A stretch of DNA of 9,413 nucleotides from JARRRL01 sp037380725 (GCA_037380725.1 JARRRL010000179.1:1-9413), one strand, 5' to 3'; positions 1 to 7,351 are shown, numbered from the stretch's first letter. The notes: generated by a model not told the origin, from the sequence alone. Translations and numbers: made by a program.

Positions 1-2
1 AA

Positions 3-1208
3 AATGCGGGAGCACGGATAGATAAGGATGGTCGTTTACGTGTGGAAGAAAGTATTGATCTGAAAGGCTATACCGAATTGACTGCCTTACCAGCTCATTT
101 GCGCGTAGATGGGGACCTTAATCTCTTTGACTTCAGGGGCTTGACGGCCTTACCGGATGATTTAAGCGTGAGTAGATCCCTTAATCTCTCTGGCTGCAAG
201 GGCTTGGCGGCCTTGCCAAATAACCTAAGCGTGGGTGGAGGGCTTAATCTCTCTAACTGCAGGAGCTTGAGAGCTTTGCCAGAACATTTAAACGTGGGTG
301 GAGGGCTTAATCTCTCTAACTGCAGGAGCTTGAGAGCTTTACCAGAACATTTAAGCGTGGGAGGGGACCTTAATCTCTCTTACTGTGTGGGCTTGACGGC
401 CTTACCGAATGATTTAAGCGTGGGCGTGGGCGGAACCCTTAATCTCTCAAACTGCAGTGGCTTGAGAGCGTTGCCAAATGGTTTAGTCGTGGGTGGAAGG
501 TTTGATCTCTATAACTGCAGGAGCTTGATGGATTTGCCAGAACATTTAAGCGTAGGGGGGGACCTTTATCTTTCAGGCTGCGCGGGCTTGACGGCCTTAC
601 CGGATGATTTAAGCGTGGGGGGCGACCTTTATCTTTCAGGCTGCGCGAGCTTGACGGCCTTGCCCAACTGGTTTGCCACGCTGGGGCGCAACGAAAATGA
701 CGGGGACATCCGTCAAGTTGATCTGACGGGGACTGGTTTGTCTGAGACCATATTGAATCGCTTGCGTGACCTGGGTAACCCGAATGTCCAATTTTGTTTC
801 GGGCATACTGCGCAAGAGTATCAGATGTTTCAGAGCGTCCACGACGCTTTAAAAAGTTGGGATCCGGAAGAGACGCTCCAACCCCTCGATAAGCACTCGT
901 GGAATCTGAATGCCGGGCAAGAAGTTCAGTTAATGACATTTTTATCCCGCCTGCATCAGACCGCCGATGCAAAAAATTGTAATACAAAACCCAATTTACA
1001 GCATCGCGTCCAGTCCTTTCTGATTCAGATGGAAAAAAATCAAGATGATTATCGGAACCAGGCATTGGAGCGCATTGCTGAGGGTTTGGAAAGTTGTGAT
1101 GACAGAGTCATCCTGATTATGAATGACATTGAAAAATTAACCCGCATCCGAGAAGCGAGTTGTTCAGAAAACCCGGAAGCTTCCCTGCGGAGCGCTGTGC
1201 CAATGTAA
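3..1208 (+). CDS. LRR-NEL effector (IpaH/SspH-like E3 ubiquitin ligase), 5'-partial, frameshifted before its C-terminus
   Basis: The frame is open from base 3 with no stop, and the codons before the GTG at 42 already read like a repeat unit, so the true start and any secretion signal lie left of the window. Numbering from GTG 42, residues 13-208 hold ten leucine-rich repeats of 21 residues (one of 23) built around LTALPxxLSVGGDLxLSGC. Residues 221-250 form an LRR cap with LTGTGLS. From about 258 the sequence matches the N-terminal half of the NEL domain, including FLSRLHQTADAKN and the catalytic motif SCDDRV with Cys352 (bases 1095-1097). In IpaH and SspH proteins this Cys carries ubiquitin in the CxD active site. 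NEL proteins are injected effectors that ubiquitinate host proteins. The family match ends near residue 373, and the last 10-15 residues before TAA look out of frame or follow a deletion. The LRR-NEL assignment is firm; activity of this copy is doubtful. Confidence 0.82.
   Translation, partial: NAGARIDKDGRLRVEESIDLKGYTELTALPAHLRVDGDLNLFDFRGLTALPDDLSVSRSLNLSGCKGLAALPNNLSVGGGLNLSNCRSLRALPEHLNVGGGLNLSNCRSLRALPEHLSVGGDLNLSYCVGLTALPNDLSVGVGGTLNLSNCSGLRALPNGLVVGGRFDLYNCRSLMDLPEHLSVGGDLYLSGCAGLTALPDDLSVGGDLYLSGCASLTALPNWFATLGRNENDGDIRQVDLTGTGLSETILNRLRDLGNPNVQFCFGHTAQEYQMFQSVHDALKSWDPEETLQPLDKHSWNLNAGQEVQLMTFLSRLHQTADAKNCNTKPNLQHRVQSFLIQMEKNQDDYRNQALERIAEGLESCDDRVILIMNDIEKLTRIREASCSENPEASLRSAVPM
78..671 (+). 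repeat. 63-bp tandem repeats encoding the 21-residue LRRs
   Basis: Ten repeat starts fall at residues 13, 34, 55, 76, 97, 118, 141, 162, 183 and 204 of the overlapping gene, a 63-bp period with one 6-bp insertion at about 424-429. Some neighbouring units are almost identical in DNA: 231-290 and 294-353 differ at a single base (278 versus 341). A second close pair starts at 561 and 624. This suggests recent unit duplication or gene conversion, so copy number may vary between strains or be misassembled. Confidence 0.85.
1165..1205 (+). other. Out-of-frame join inside the NEL domain (apparent internal deletion)
   Basis: Left of this point the NEL sequence is read in the frame of base 3 (through NDIEKLTRIREAS). 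Right of it the NEL sequence resumes in another frame at VTEQEI. In SspH/IpaH proteins as I remember them, about 65-75 residues separate these two points, but here only about 15 codons do. The simplest reading is loss of roughly 150-200 bp that also shifted the frame. The exact breakpoint cannot be fixed without an intact relative. Confidence 0.65.
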
Positions 1209-1395
1209 CGGAGCAAGAGATAGCAGCGGCCAGAAAGGAAGCGCTCGCGACCGTGAATGATCCTCAAAAGGTGAAGGCGTATTTGGAAGCCTGGGAGCCC
1301 TGGCAAACGCTCCAGCGCACAGCGCAGGCCAGGCAGCTTTCGTGGTCTGCTTTACCGCACAGCACAGCGAGTTTTGATCAATCGGACTATTGTCT

Positions 1396-1596
1396 GATTT
1401 CCAGTCGGTCTCTGAGTGAATTGGAAGATCCTGTTGCCGTAGGTCAGGTCTTGTACAGTTTGGAGTCCCTCTTAACGTGGTGGGTACAGCAGGGNNNGAT
1501 TTCCAGTCGGTCTCTGAGTGAATTGGAAGATCCTGTTGCCGTAGGTCAGGTCTTGTACAGTTTGGAGTCCCTCTTAACGTGGTGGGTACAGCAGGG
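1396..1596 (+). repeat. Exact 99-bp direct duplication on both sides of NNN (unmerged contig overlap)
   Basis: Bases 1396-1494 and 1498-1596 are identical, both running from GATTTCCAGTC to ACAGCAGGG, with NNN between. An exact repeat abutting a three-base gap on both sides is what results when two contigs sharing an overlap are placed end to end. Both the copy length (99) and the full period (102) are multiples of three, so the frame stays open across it and translation software will show a false tandem repeat of 33 residues. One copy is probably the true state. Confidence 0.9.
1495..1497. other. Assembly gap (NNN)
   Basis: Three undetermined bases join the duplicated contig ends. They give two unknown residues (XX) in the translation. 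Confidence 0.98.
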
Positions 1597-1709
1597 TACA
1601 GACCCAGCGACCAAATTGAAAATAGATTTATCGGCCATCAAAGCGGTGCCTAAGTTGAACCACTGATTTCATCTCTCGTGAACGATAACAAGCGCCCTCC
1701 ATTCAAGTC

Positions 1710-2762
1710 TTACAACGGTACGGCGCTCGTTCTCGAAAAGATAGAATCAAAAAAAGCAAGCATGGCGTCCCACGATGCTTGATCCGCTTTGCTGTTGTAC
1801 GTAGTCTTTCTGTTTTGTGTGTTGGAACGAAATTCCACTGAAAGTGCGTCGTTCGGTGGTAAGTAAAAGCCGTGATCAGCGCCGGGATAAGTGATCCATT
1901 CGTGTGTGAGTGACGCGGTGTTGAAACGTTTTTTGAGTGCGAGCAGGGTATGATCGACGCTGACCAGTGTGGAGTCGGAAGCGCCGTGTAAGACCAGCAC
2001 AGCAGGGTGGGCGTGAGCAGACCGTGCTTGTGCTGGATGACGCTGTTTCTTTTGTTCGGGGTAGTTCAAATCCCCACTGATGGACACTACACCCGCTAGA
2101 TCCACATTCATTTCCGCCATAGCAAGCACGACACCCCCACCAAAACAATAACCCACAGCTCCAATGCGCGTGCTGTCCACGTTTGGTAAATTTGATAGCA
2201 CATTGTATGCCGCCATGAACCGCCCAGAGAGTTGATTCGAACTGCTGTATAAAAGTGATTTCGCGCGCCGCGCCGCGCTGCGGGGGGATGGGGTGATGAC
2301 GCCGCGTCCGTACATGTCCACCGCGAATACCGCATAACCTTGATCGGCTAATTGCCGAGCGTGTTGGCGTGTTGTTTCCGTTTGACCGTGAGAACCGTGT
2401 ACAAGCAGTATGCCGGGAACGCTGGTTGGATTGTTTACGACGCGTGTCATGCTGTTTGGCGTGTTGTGCTGAATGGAATGCTGATCGATTGACGTTGGCT
2501 TTAAATTCAAATCCAAATTTGAATTGATGGATGCGCTGTCCGCACCGTGAACGCGCCACGCGGGTGGTGTGGCCAAGTACCCGTAGTACTGTTTACCGGC
2601 ATACTCATAGTCAATCAAGCCATCGCTGCGCTGGGCGTCCTGACTGTCGTCGGCGTAAGCGGCGTGTTGAAACAAGCCCTGTTGTAAGACGCCGATCAGT
2701 ATAAACGCCATCACGTAGGCATTCCAAGTGGGTACGAGACGATTCCCCGTTGTCTGCATCAT
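1710..2762 (-). CDS. Secreted dienelactone hydrolase family protein
   Basis: 350 residues from the ATG at 2762; the frame is open further upstream to 2813, but that would overlap the end of pilY1. AAGGGG (2773-2778) lies 10 nt before the ATG and the next codon is also ATG. Residues 1-37 form a signal peptide (hydrophobic core at about 17-30, probable cleavage AYA|DD), so the product is periplasmic or exported. The alpha/beta hydrolase fold shows GILLVHG at 117-123, the nucleophile elbow GYCFGGG with Cys206, the acid Asp263 in HGASD and His297 in GADHGFY: the Cys-Asp-His triad typical of dienelactone hydrolases. Residues 71-115 are a low-complexity insertion rich in Asn, Ser and Thr, absent from the short family members. 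The family hydrolyses lactones or esters; the substrate here is unknown. The 17-nt spacing to pilY1 implies co-transcription. Confidence 0.88.
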   Translation of the reverse strand: MMQTTGNRLVPTWNAYVMAFILIGVLQQGLFQHAAYADDSQDAQRSDGLIDYEYAGKQYYGYLATPPAWRVHGADSASINSNLDLNLKPTSIDQHSIQHNTPNSMTRVVNNPTSVPGILLVHGSHGQTETTRQHARQLADQGYAVFAVDMYGRGVITPSPRSAARRAKSLLYSSSNQLSGRFMAAYNVLSNLPNVDSTRIGAVGYCFGGGVVLAMAEMNVDLAGVVSISGDLNYPEQKKQRHPAQARSAHAHPAVLVLHGASDSTLVSVDHTLLALKKRFNTASLTHEWITYPGADHGFYLPPNDALSVEFRSNTQNRKTTYNSKADQASWDAMLAFFDSIFSRTSAVPL

Positions 2763-2772
2763 GGTTTTGATA

Positions 2773-2778
2773 CCCCTT
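2773..2778 (-). promoter_or_regulatory. Shine-Dalgarno of the dienelactone hydrolase, beside the pilY1 stop
   Basis: The minus strand reads AAGGGG ten bases before the ATG at 2762. It begins one base after the pilY1 stop codon (2780-2782). Ribosomes ending pilY1 would be positioned to start here, which favours translational coupling and supports 2762 over the upstream alternative start at 2813. Confidence 0.6.
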
Positions 2779-2779
2779 T

Positions 2780-3424
2780 TTATTGGTTTTCGTACCAGAA
2801 TGTTCGTTCCCATTCGTCCGTGTCCACTAAACTAACATCCGACAGCGGTTGTTCAGGACCAATTAATAATACGGGCTCCGTGGCGTCTTCTGGAAACAGT
2901 AATTTCGGGGTGGGTGGAATGCTCGGTGACGCTAGGACGCGATGCCGGTCTAGCTTATCCACGTTATTTGAATTGTTCAGATCTTCGTTGGGTTCGGCTG
3001 TTCCAATATCCATGAGGTATACGCGTCCAATACCCGTTGCGCCTGAGCACGCGTTCACAGCTACCGAAGGTTCATACGTCGAGAAAATCAGATTTCCCGA
3101 TACGGTCAGTGGCGATGACAATTGTTTTTCACCACTGTTTTCAAGCGTAATGTACCAACCGGAACTCGTCGGTGAATCGGAAATCACGTTGGTTCGATCA
3201 TCCAAATTGGTTTCCGTCAGCGTTGTGTAACCATTTTCAGGAGGCGTAAAGACGTTTTCTTGCAGGACCACGTAAAAACGATTTACCGTCGTGGTCTCTA
3301 AGGGTTCGTTAACGTGACCTGATCCCAATGCGATGGCCAGTTTCGGAACCCCTGATGAGCGCCAGTGCAGCAATGACGCCACCGTCAATGAGCGTACTGG
3401 CTGTATTGCCATTTGAAATATCAA
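2780..3424 (-). pseudogene. pilY1: pilY1 segment 3: end of the C-terminal beta-propeller
   Basis: Family-like sequence starts near residue 18 of this frame (LLHWRSSG, about 3373) and runs through KLAIALGSGH, NRFYVVLQENVF and YTTLTETNL, which match the last propeller blades of PilY1/PilC proteins. It continues through GRVYLMDIGT to a unique tail ending WYENQ. The codons before 3373 are an accidental extension opposite segment 2, so no independent start exists. This frame is the same as that of the N-terminal segment. The segment contains two Cys-poor, Asn/Asp-rich stretches but no further calcium loop that I can see. It cannot be a functional protein alone; it belongs with the two segments upstream. 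Confidence 0.75.
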
Positions 3425-4244
3425 AACGCCAGAGTTGCCCGCCTAAATCGCCCACATAAATCTGATCAGCAAGACCATCAAAATTGATGTCCACGACACT
3501 GAGGTCAGAAGGTATGGCGTATTCCATCAAGGGCGCATTTAATCCCGCACTGCCCAGAATACCATCACTGGCCATCCATAATCGATCACCGGTGACGGCG
3601 TCCACCATATAAATGGCGTTTCCAATCGTGGATTTCACACGACCAGATGGTGTAGCGTCCACGGCGGGATCAAAACCACCACCAAAGAACAACACATCGT
3701 GTACGACATTATCGATTTTAACTTTGGATTTTACGGGTTTAGACCACGTCTGACCCAATTGAGCAAAATCACCGCTGCCGCCGTGAATGACCCACAGTAT
3801 TTCCGGTTGATCGCGCTGTGTGACGTCCAAAGCATAATATTGATTACCACCGCGTCGCATGCCGGTATATAGATAGACGATGTCGCCATCACCGGGTTCA
3901 ATGGTGCCATCAAAATCAACGTCATTTACCCACGATACGATGGAACCGTCCATCCCGTATGGGTGCAAGTTGGATGAACTGTTTTCATACTGCAAACGAA
4001 TGTTGCTGAGCAATTCTTCAGGCATAAAAGCAAAATGTTCAAAACCCGTGCTGGCGTTAATGGCGTGCACAAAACCTTCATTGGTCCCAAAAAAGATGGA
4101 GATATCGGGGGAGGATTCATCGCCACCATAGGTCACTAAGGTGGGTACCGAGTGCAAAGGATCACCGATGTGCAAGCGCGCATTTGTGGAATCGCCGTCA
4201 CCGTCCACATCGAGTACGTCTTCGCCTCGTATCCAATTTAACAA
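3309..4244 (-). pseudogene. pilY1: pilY1 segment 2: core of the calcium-binding beta-propeller
   Basis: The TTG at 4244 is only the first start-like codon; the recognisable sequence begins further upstream at RKVYTYLSGAST (about 4382). It continues through ELLNWIRGEDVLDVDGDGDS, GDPLHSVPTLVTYGG, FFGTNEGFVHAIN, YLYTGMRRGGNQYYALDV, GGSGDFAQLGQTWSKP and IYVGDLGGQLWRFDI, the hallmarks of the PilY1 C-terminal propeller. DINFDGLAD at residues 252-260 (about 3491-3465) is the EF-hand-like calcium loop that in Pseudomonas PilY1 controls pilus retraction. DVDGDGDS and DVDFDGTIEPGD are two further Asp-rich loops that may bind calcium. The match ends near residue 292, so the last 19 residues are out of frame. 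The conserved motifs survive throughout, so the break is either recent or a sequencing/assembly error. Confidence 0.8.
3360..3375 (-). other. pilY1 frame join 2 (apparent small internal deletion)
   Basis: Segment 2 reads IDGGVIA and then leaves the family pattern. Segment 3 picks the pattern up at LLHWRSSGVPKLAIALGSGH in another frame. PilY1 relatives normally have about 20 residues here, with an RRFxxxPDV motif, and that motif is absent. The minus-strand DNA at the join, GGCGTCATTGCTGCACTGG, has no slippery heptamer that would suggest programmed frameshifting. Confidence 0.6.
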
Positions 4245-4273
4245 TTCATTGCGCTGTGTGGCGTCAATGGCGT

Positions 4274-7200
4274 TTAACAGGGATGTGGTGATTTCCGCGT
4301 TGCTCGTATCCAGTACGTTGCTCGGAGCGATAAGTTGGGTGCTGGGTGTGCTGGCACCGCTGAGGTACGTGTAGACCTTACGTCGTTGACGTCCACGATG
4401 ACAGCGGGATCACCGCGCAATTTATAGCGTTTTAAATTTCCCGACCACAGCGGACGAATTTCCGGCTTGAAGACCGAGAAATAAATTTCTTCTCGATTTG
4501 TGAGCTGATTAAATTGGTTAACCGTTGCCCCCGGTGAGGTAAACGTGCTGTTCCGGCTGATGACATTGCGCAGAATCGCGTCAAAGGCATTGGACAATTC
4601 CGCCGAGGTATTGGCGGTATTAAACGTCCCACCCCCCAGAGTGGCTAAATCTTGTAGAAAATCAACCGCGCCATTGTTACTGAGGTTAAAAGCGATGGTG
4701 TGCGTGGTGATGGTGCTGCGTGAATTGGGAAAAGCGGTAGCCATGTCGTTGTTTGCCATCCATTCCACCAAGGTGCGCCCGCATTTTTCATCGGCGTCAC
4801 TGGCATCCGAATCGCACGATGGCGTGCTGGTCAGGCTGCGAATTTTGTCGATAGAATGATTGTTATTGGCTTCGCCGTCGGTCAGCAGTACAATGTGATT
4901 GTTTTGGCATTCATTGGTGATGGGGCTGATGTATTTGGGCGCAGAAGATGTGGAGCTGATGACTTCTGAGGCACAATAAGACGAGTCCAAGTTCTCATCT
5001 GTGCACCGCGCATCACGTACGACCGTGCCACCGGTGTAAGAGCCTGGAACACTGACGCGTTTGTATTGTCGGCTGGTAAAGCCATCCGATTGCGCAAACA
5101 GCTCTCGACTTGCGCCATAATAAACGTCCTTGCCTTGAAAATACAGGGCGGCTTCATATAAAGAATCCACAATGGGCGTCCAGGTGCGTGCATCCATATT
5201 TTGCACTAAATCATTCAGGTGTGAGGCCACCGTTAATGGACTTGACTGGGTGGCGCCGTTGGCCAGTTTGAGTATCAATTTAGGTGCTACCCCTGGACCG
5301 GCTTCGAAGGTGCTGATGTCACGATCGGTACTGCTGCTGGATGCAGTCAGGATCAGCGCTAAGGAGTTGCCCACAGACCAATTCGATCGGTCCACAATTT
5401 CTTGTACGATGCTGGCCAAATTGGGAGATCGATAAACCTGTGCATTCACAAAATCGGGAGGTGTCCACGTGACGGATGCGCTGGTCTGCGAGCGTTTGGT
5501 AATATTACGCCGTGCGTTCACAAATGCTGGGGCGTTATCGTCATCGTGACCTCGAATGGTGAAGCTCATGTTACCACTGTTGTTGCCGCTCGCTGTGACA
5601 TCCAGATACGCTTCGAGGATGGTGCCCCCCTGTACAGCGGGAATATTTTCGAATCGAATGCCCGATACGATACTGCTTTCAATATCCAGATCGGTACTGC
5701 GGTTATCGGCTCTGCTTCTTCGGCCTGGGGGTTCCTCGGCGTCGTCTTCAGCGGAGTTTACGCGCTGGGACCAGATCTGATTGATGCAACCGGATTCGCC
5801 ACCGGAAAACGACACCACTAATTCGGCGTGTTGCTCCAAGGCATCGTCAAAGGCGTACGCGTCGCGCCAACCCACGGGGGAATCCGCTGTGGGTTCGAGA
5901 TACAAAGCCAATGCGTTATTGCCACACCAATCTGTCCGATTCACCACTTGTTGAACCAATGACGTGACATCCGGTCCCGTCAAGCTTTCCCCGAGGGGCC
6001 AGTCACTGTCTGGTTCCCAAATCACTTCAGAGGCGGTTTTCGCGCGCGCGGATAAACTGAACGGGGTTGCGGTAAAAGGAGCGGCGTTATCGGTATTTTC
6101 AGCGCGAATTCGCAGCTTAAGGCCATCCACTGTGCTGTGAGCGATGGAGGCAAAAAAGTTAATTCGAGCAGCGGTAACGGTGGCTCCCTGAGGAATATTG
6201 ACTTGTTGGAAACGAAGCCCCGTTACCGTTTGAGTGGTGCTTGAGGACGTGCTGTATTCGACGACCAATTTGGTATTGCTACCGGTGGATCCTTGTGTGG
6301 AGGACGAATCGTTTCGATACAAGGTGCCCGCACGTTGGCCGTTGCCGGACAAACCTTTTACTAAGAAAACCATCGCGTCGTTGGCGTCCCAATCGGCGCG
6401 ATCAACAATTTCTTGCACCACGTCGCGCAAATTGGGAGATCGATAGACCTGACCCATATCCCAGTTTTGTGAATTGCTAATGCCCCATACGACGGTATTG
6501 CTGCTGCGTTCGTTTTGATAACGGGTGTCCAAATCTGAGTCATTGCCGGTAAAGCGGGCGGGGTTATCCGCTGATTGTGCACTGATTTCTATGGATATAT
6601 CACCGGTATAGCCGCTTGTGGGACTGGTAAATTCCAACCAGGCGTTGGCGATGCTGGCACCCGTTGGAATATTTAAATCAAAATATCGCAGCCCGTTAAT
6701 TTGGTAGGTGTTCATGTTGAAATACGTGCCATCTATTTCTGGGCCCGATGTGCTCTCTTCGCGATCGTCTTCTTGGTGTTGAATGTATCCGGTGATCTGG
6801 GTGGTGTTGAGTTGAGTGGTGTGTCCGATGCGCAGTGAGGTGTCATCGAGCGTGACCGCGCCATTAGCAGCCAGCTCGTTGGCGTCGTCCTCTGAGATCA
6901 ACATATCGGGAACGGATTGAAAGTCGGTTGAGGCCAAGGATAAATTAACGTTCGTGATGGGGTATTCAATGGAGCCGCCGGGTCCGTTGAAGCGCATCAG
7001 GCCTACATTAATGCCTGAAACCGTTGACATGATTTCGGCAAAGGCGCTTTTCATGGCCTCCAGGCGTGTTTGACCAGTGGAAACGCCGTCGCTGTCGCGC
7101 GCATCGCTCTGCATGGAACCCGAATTATCAAGAATAAATAATACATTCGGATTCGTACCCGACGCGCTGGGTGCGCTGGACCCTAGGAAAATATCGGTGT

Positions 7201-7309
7201 CATCGGCCATGGCGGGGGGGAGGCACGTTACCAAAATCGTGACAACGACCACCGTGTGCATTTTTAATTTGTGCCAGATTATTGTGTAAGGCATAAGATT
7301 ATTACTCAC
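4274..7309 (-). CDS. pilY1: PilY1-like type IV pilus tip protein, N-terminal segment: vWA domain with three inserted beta-sandwich repeats
   Basis: PilY1 is the secreted, pilus-tip-associated adhesin and regulator of type IV pili. The start is GTG 7309; ATG 7294 preceded by GGTGA is an equally possible start. Signal peptide: MHTVVVVTILVTCLPPAMA, cleaved about residue 36. The von Willebrand A domain begins at residue 55 with the MIDAS motif DNSGSM (61-66), is interrupted at about 168-690, and resumes at HLNDLV through TWTPIVDSLYEAALYF to VLLTDGEANN (807-816) and TIAFN. The interruption holds three related domains, at about 170-353, 356-501 and 512-682, each with an IP-x-G-A/G-x-I start, a YxSPN/GPD-Lxx-VQ-x-VV/IV-x-R-x-x-W motif and a final beta strand; they resemble DNRLRE-type beta-sandwiches. 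FKPEIRPLWSGNLKRYKLRG (948-967) leads into the propeller. Real sequence ends at about residue 977; the last 34 residues follow the frame break and are not PilY1-like. Confidence 0.85.
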   Translation of the reverse strand: MSNNLMPYTIIWHKLKMHTVVVVTILVTCLPPAMADDTDIFLGSSAPSASGTNPNVLFILDNSGSMQSDARDSDGVSTGQTRLEAMKSAFAEIMSTVSGINVGLMRFNGPGGSIEYPITNVNLSLASTDFQSVPDMLISEDDANELAANGAVTLDDTSLRIGHTTQLNTTQITGYIQHQEDDREESTSGPEIDGTYFNMNTYQINGLRYFDLNIPTGASIANAWLEFTSPTSGYTGDISIEISAQSADNPARFTGNDSDLDTRYQNERSSNTVVWGISNSQNWDMGQVYRSPNLRDVVQEIVDRADWDANDAMVFLVKGLSGNGQRAGTLYRNDSSSTQGSTGSNTKLVVEYSTSSSTTQTVTGLRFQQVNIPQGATVTAARINFFASIAHSTVDGLKLRIRAENTDNAAPFTATPFSLSARAKTASEVIWEPDSDWPLGESLTGPDVTSLVQQVVNRTDWCGNNALALYLEPTADSPVGWRDAYAFDDALEQHAELVVSFSGGESGCINQIWSQRVNSAEDDAEEPPGRRSRADNRSTDLDIESSIVSGIRFENIPAVQGGTILEAYLDVTASGNNSGNMSFTIRGHDDDNAPAFVNARRNITKRSQTSASVTWTPPDFVNAQVYRSPNLASIVQEIVDRSNWSVGNSLALILTASSSSTDRDISTFEAGPGVAPKLILKLANGATQSSPLTVASHLNDLVQNMDARTWTPIVDSLYEAALYFQGKDVYYGASRELFAQSDGFTSRQYKRVSVPGSYTGGTVVRDARCTDENLDSSYCASEVISSTSSAPKYISPITNECQNNHIVLLTDGEANNNHSIDKIRSLTSTPSCDSDASDADEKCGRTLVEWMANNDMATAFPNSRSTITTHTIAFNLSNNGAVDFLQDLATLGGGTFNTANTSAELSNAFDAILRNVISRNSTFTSPGATVNQFNQLTNREEIYFSVFKPEIRPLWSGNLKRYKLRGDPAVIVDVNDVRSTRTSAVPAHPAPNLSLRATYWIRATRKSPHPC
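4378..4386 (-). other. pilY1 frame join 1 (apparent internal deletion)
   Basis: Segment 1 reads LWSGNLKRYKLRGDPAVIVDVND. Segment 2 continues at once in another frame with RKVYTYLSGAST. In PilY1 relatives these two conserved stretches are separated by about 40-45 residues containing a DPxTGFF...SFWS motif. That whole stretch is missing, so this looks like loss of roughly 120-140 bp rather than a single-base error. The DNA around the join (GTCAACGACGTAAGGTC on the minus strand) has no frameshift signal. Confidence 0.65.
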
Positions 7310-7351
7310 CCATTTGATATAAACGTGTTTGAAACTGTGCGGACAAAGTTT

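Larger units (their letters stand above)
1160..1666 (+). pseudogene. C-terminal remainder of the NEL domain, separated by frame from the catalytic half
   Basis: This frame continues the effector after the join. VTEQEIAAARKEA at residues 16-28 and YLEAWEPWQTLQR at 41-53 align with the VTANDLRTAEAMV and FxxWGPWHAVLKR stretches late in the NEL domain of SspH/IpaH. The nominal start is a TTG at 1160 inside the upstream gene with no ribosome-binding site, so it is not a separate gene. After residue 55 I recognise no canonical NEL tail. Residues 79-111 are repeated at 114-146 because of the NNN artefact; with that collapsed the tail is about 57 residues from residue 78 to the TGA at 1666. The catalytic Cys is absent from this piece, so it would have no ligase activity alone. 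Confidence 0.7.

Noticed and set aside
78..671. CRISPR-like array
   Set aside because: The repeats are contiguous with no unique spacers and encode LRR units in an open frame.
439..1065. Minus-strand 208-codon frame opposite the LRR region
   Set aside because: It is a shadow of the 63-bp coding repeats; its translation only mirrors the repeat period and has no family features or ribosome-binding site.
1184..1208. SAVP peptide near the end of the effector frame, also seen at the end of the hydrolase and after the pilY1 frame break
   Set aside because: In two of the three places it is read out of the true frame, and the underlying DNA differs, so the match looks like chance.
1160..1666. Independent small gene after the LRR-NEL gene
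   Set aside because: Its TTG start lies inside the upstream gene without a ribosome-binding site, and its sequence aligns with the end of the NEL domain.
1667..1709. Terminator between the converging genes
   Set aside because: The 43-bp spacer has no GC-rich stem followed by a T-run on either strand.
2820..3230. Plus-strand 136-codon frame opposite pilY1
   Set aside because: The opposite strand encodes recognisable PilY1 propeller sequence, and this frame has no family features.
3309..4400. Programmed ribosomal frameshifting in pilY1
   Set aside because: Neither join has a slippery heptamer or following stem-loop, and conserved residues are missing at both joins, which frameshifting cannot explain.
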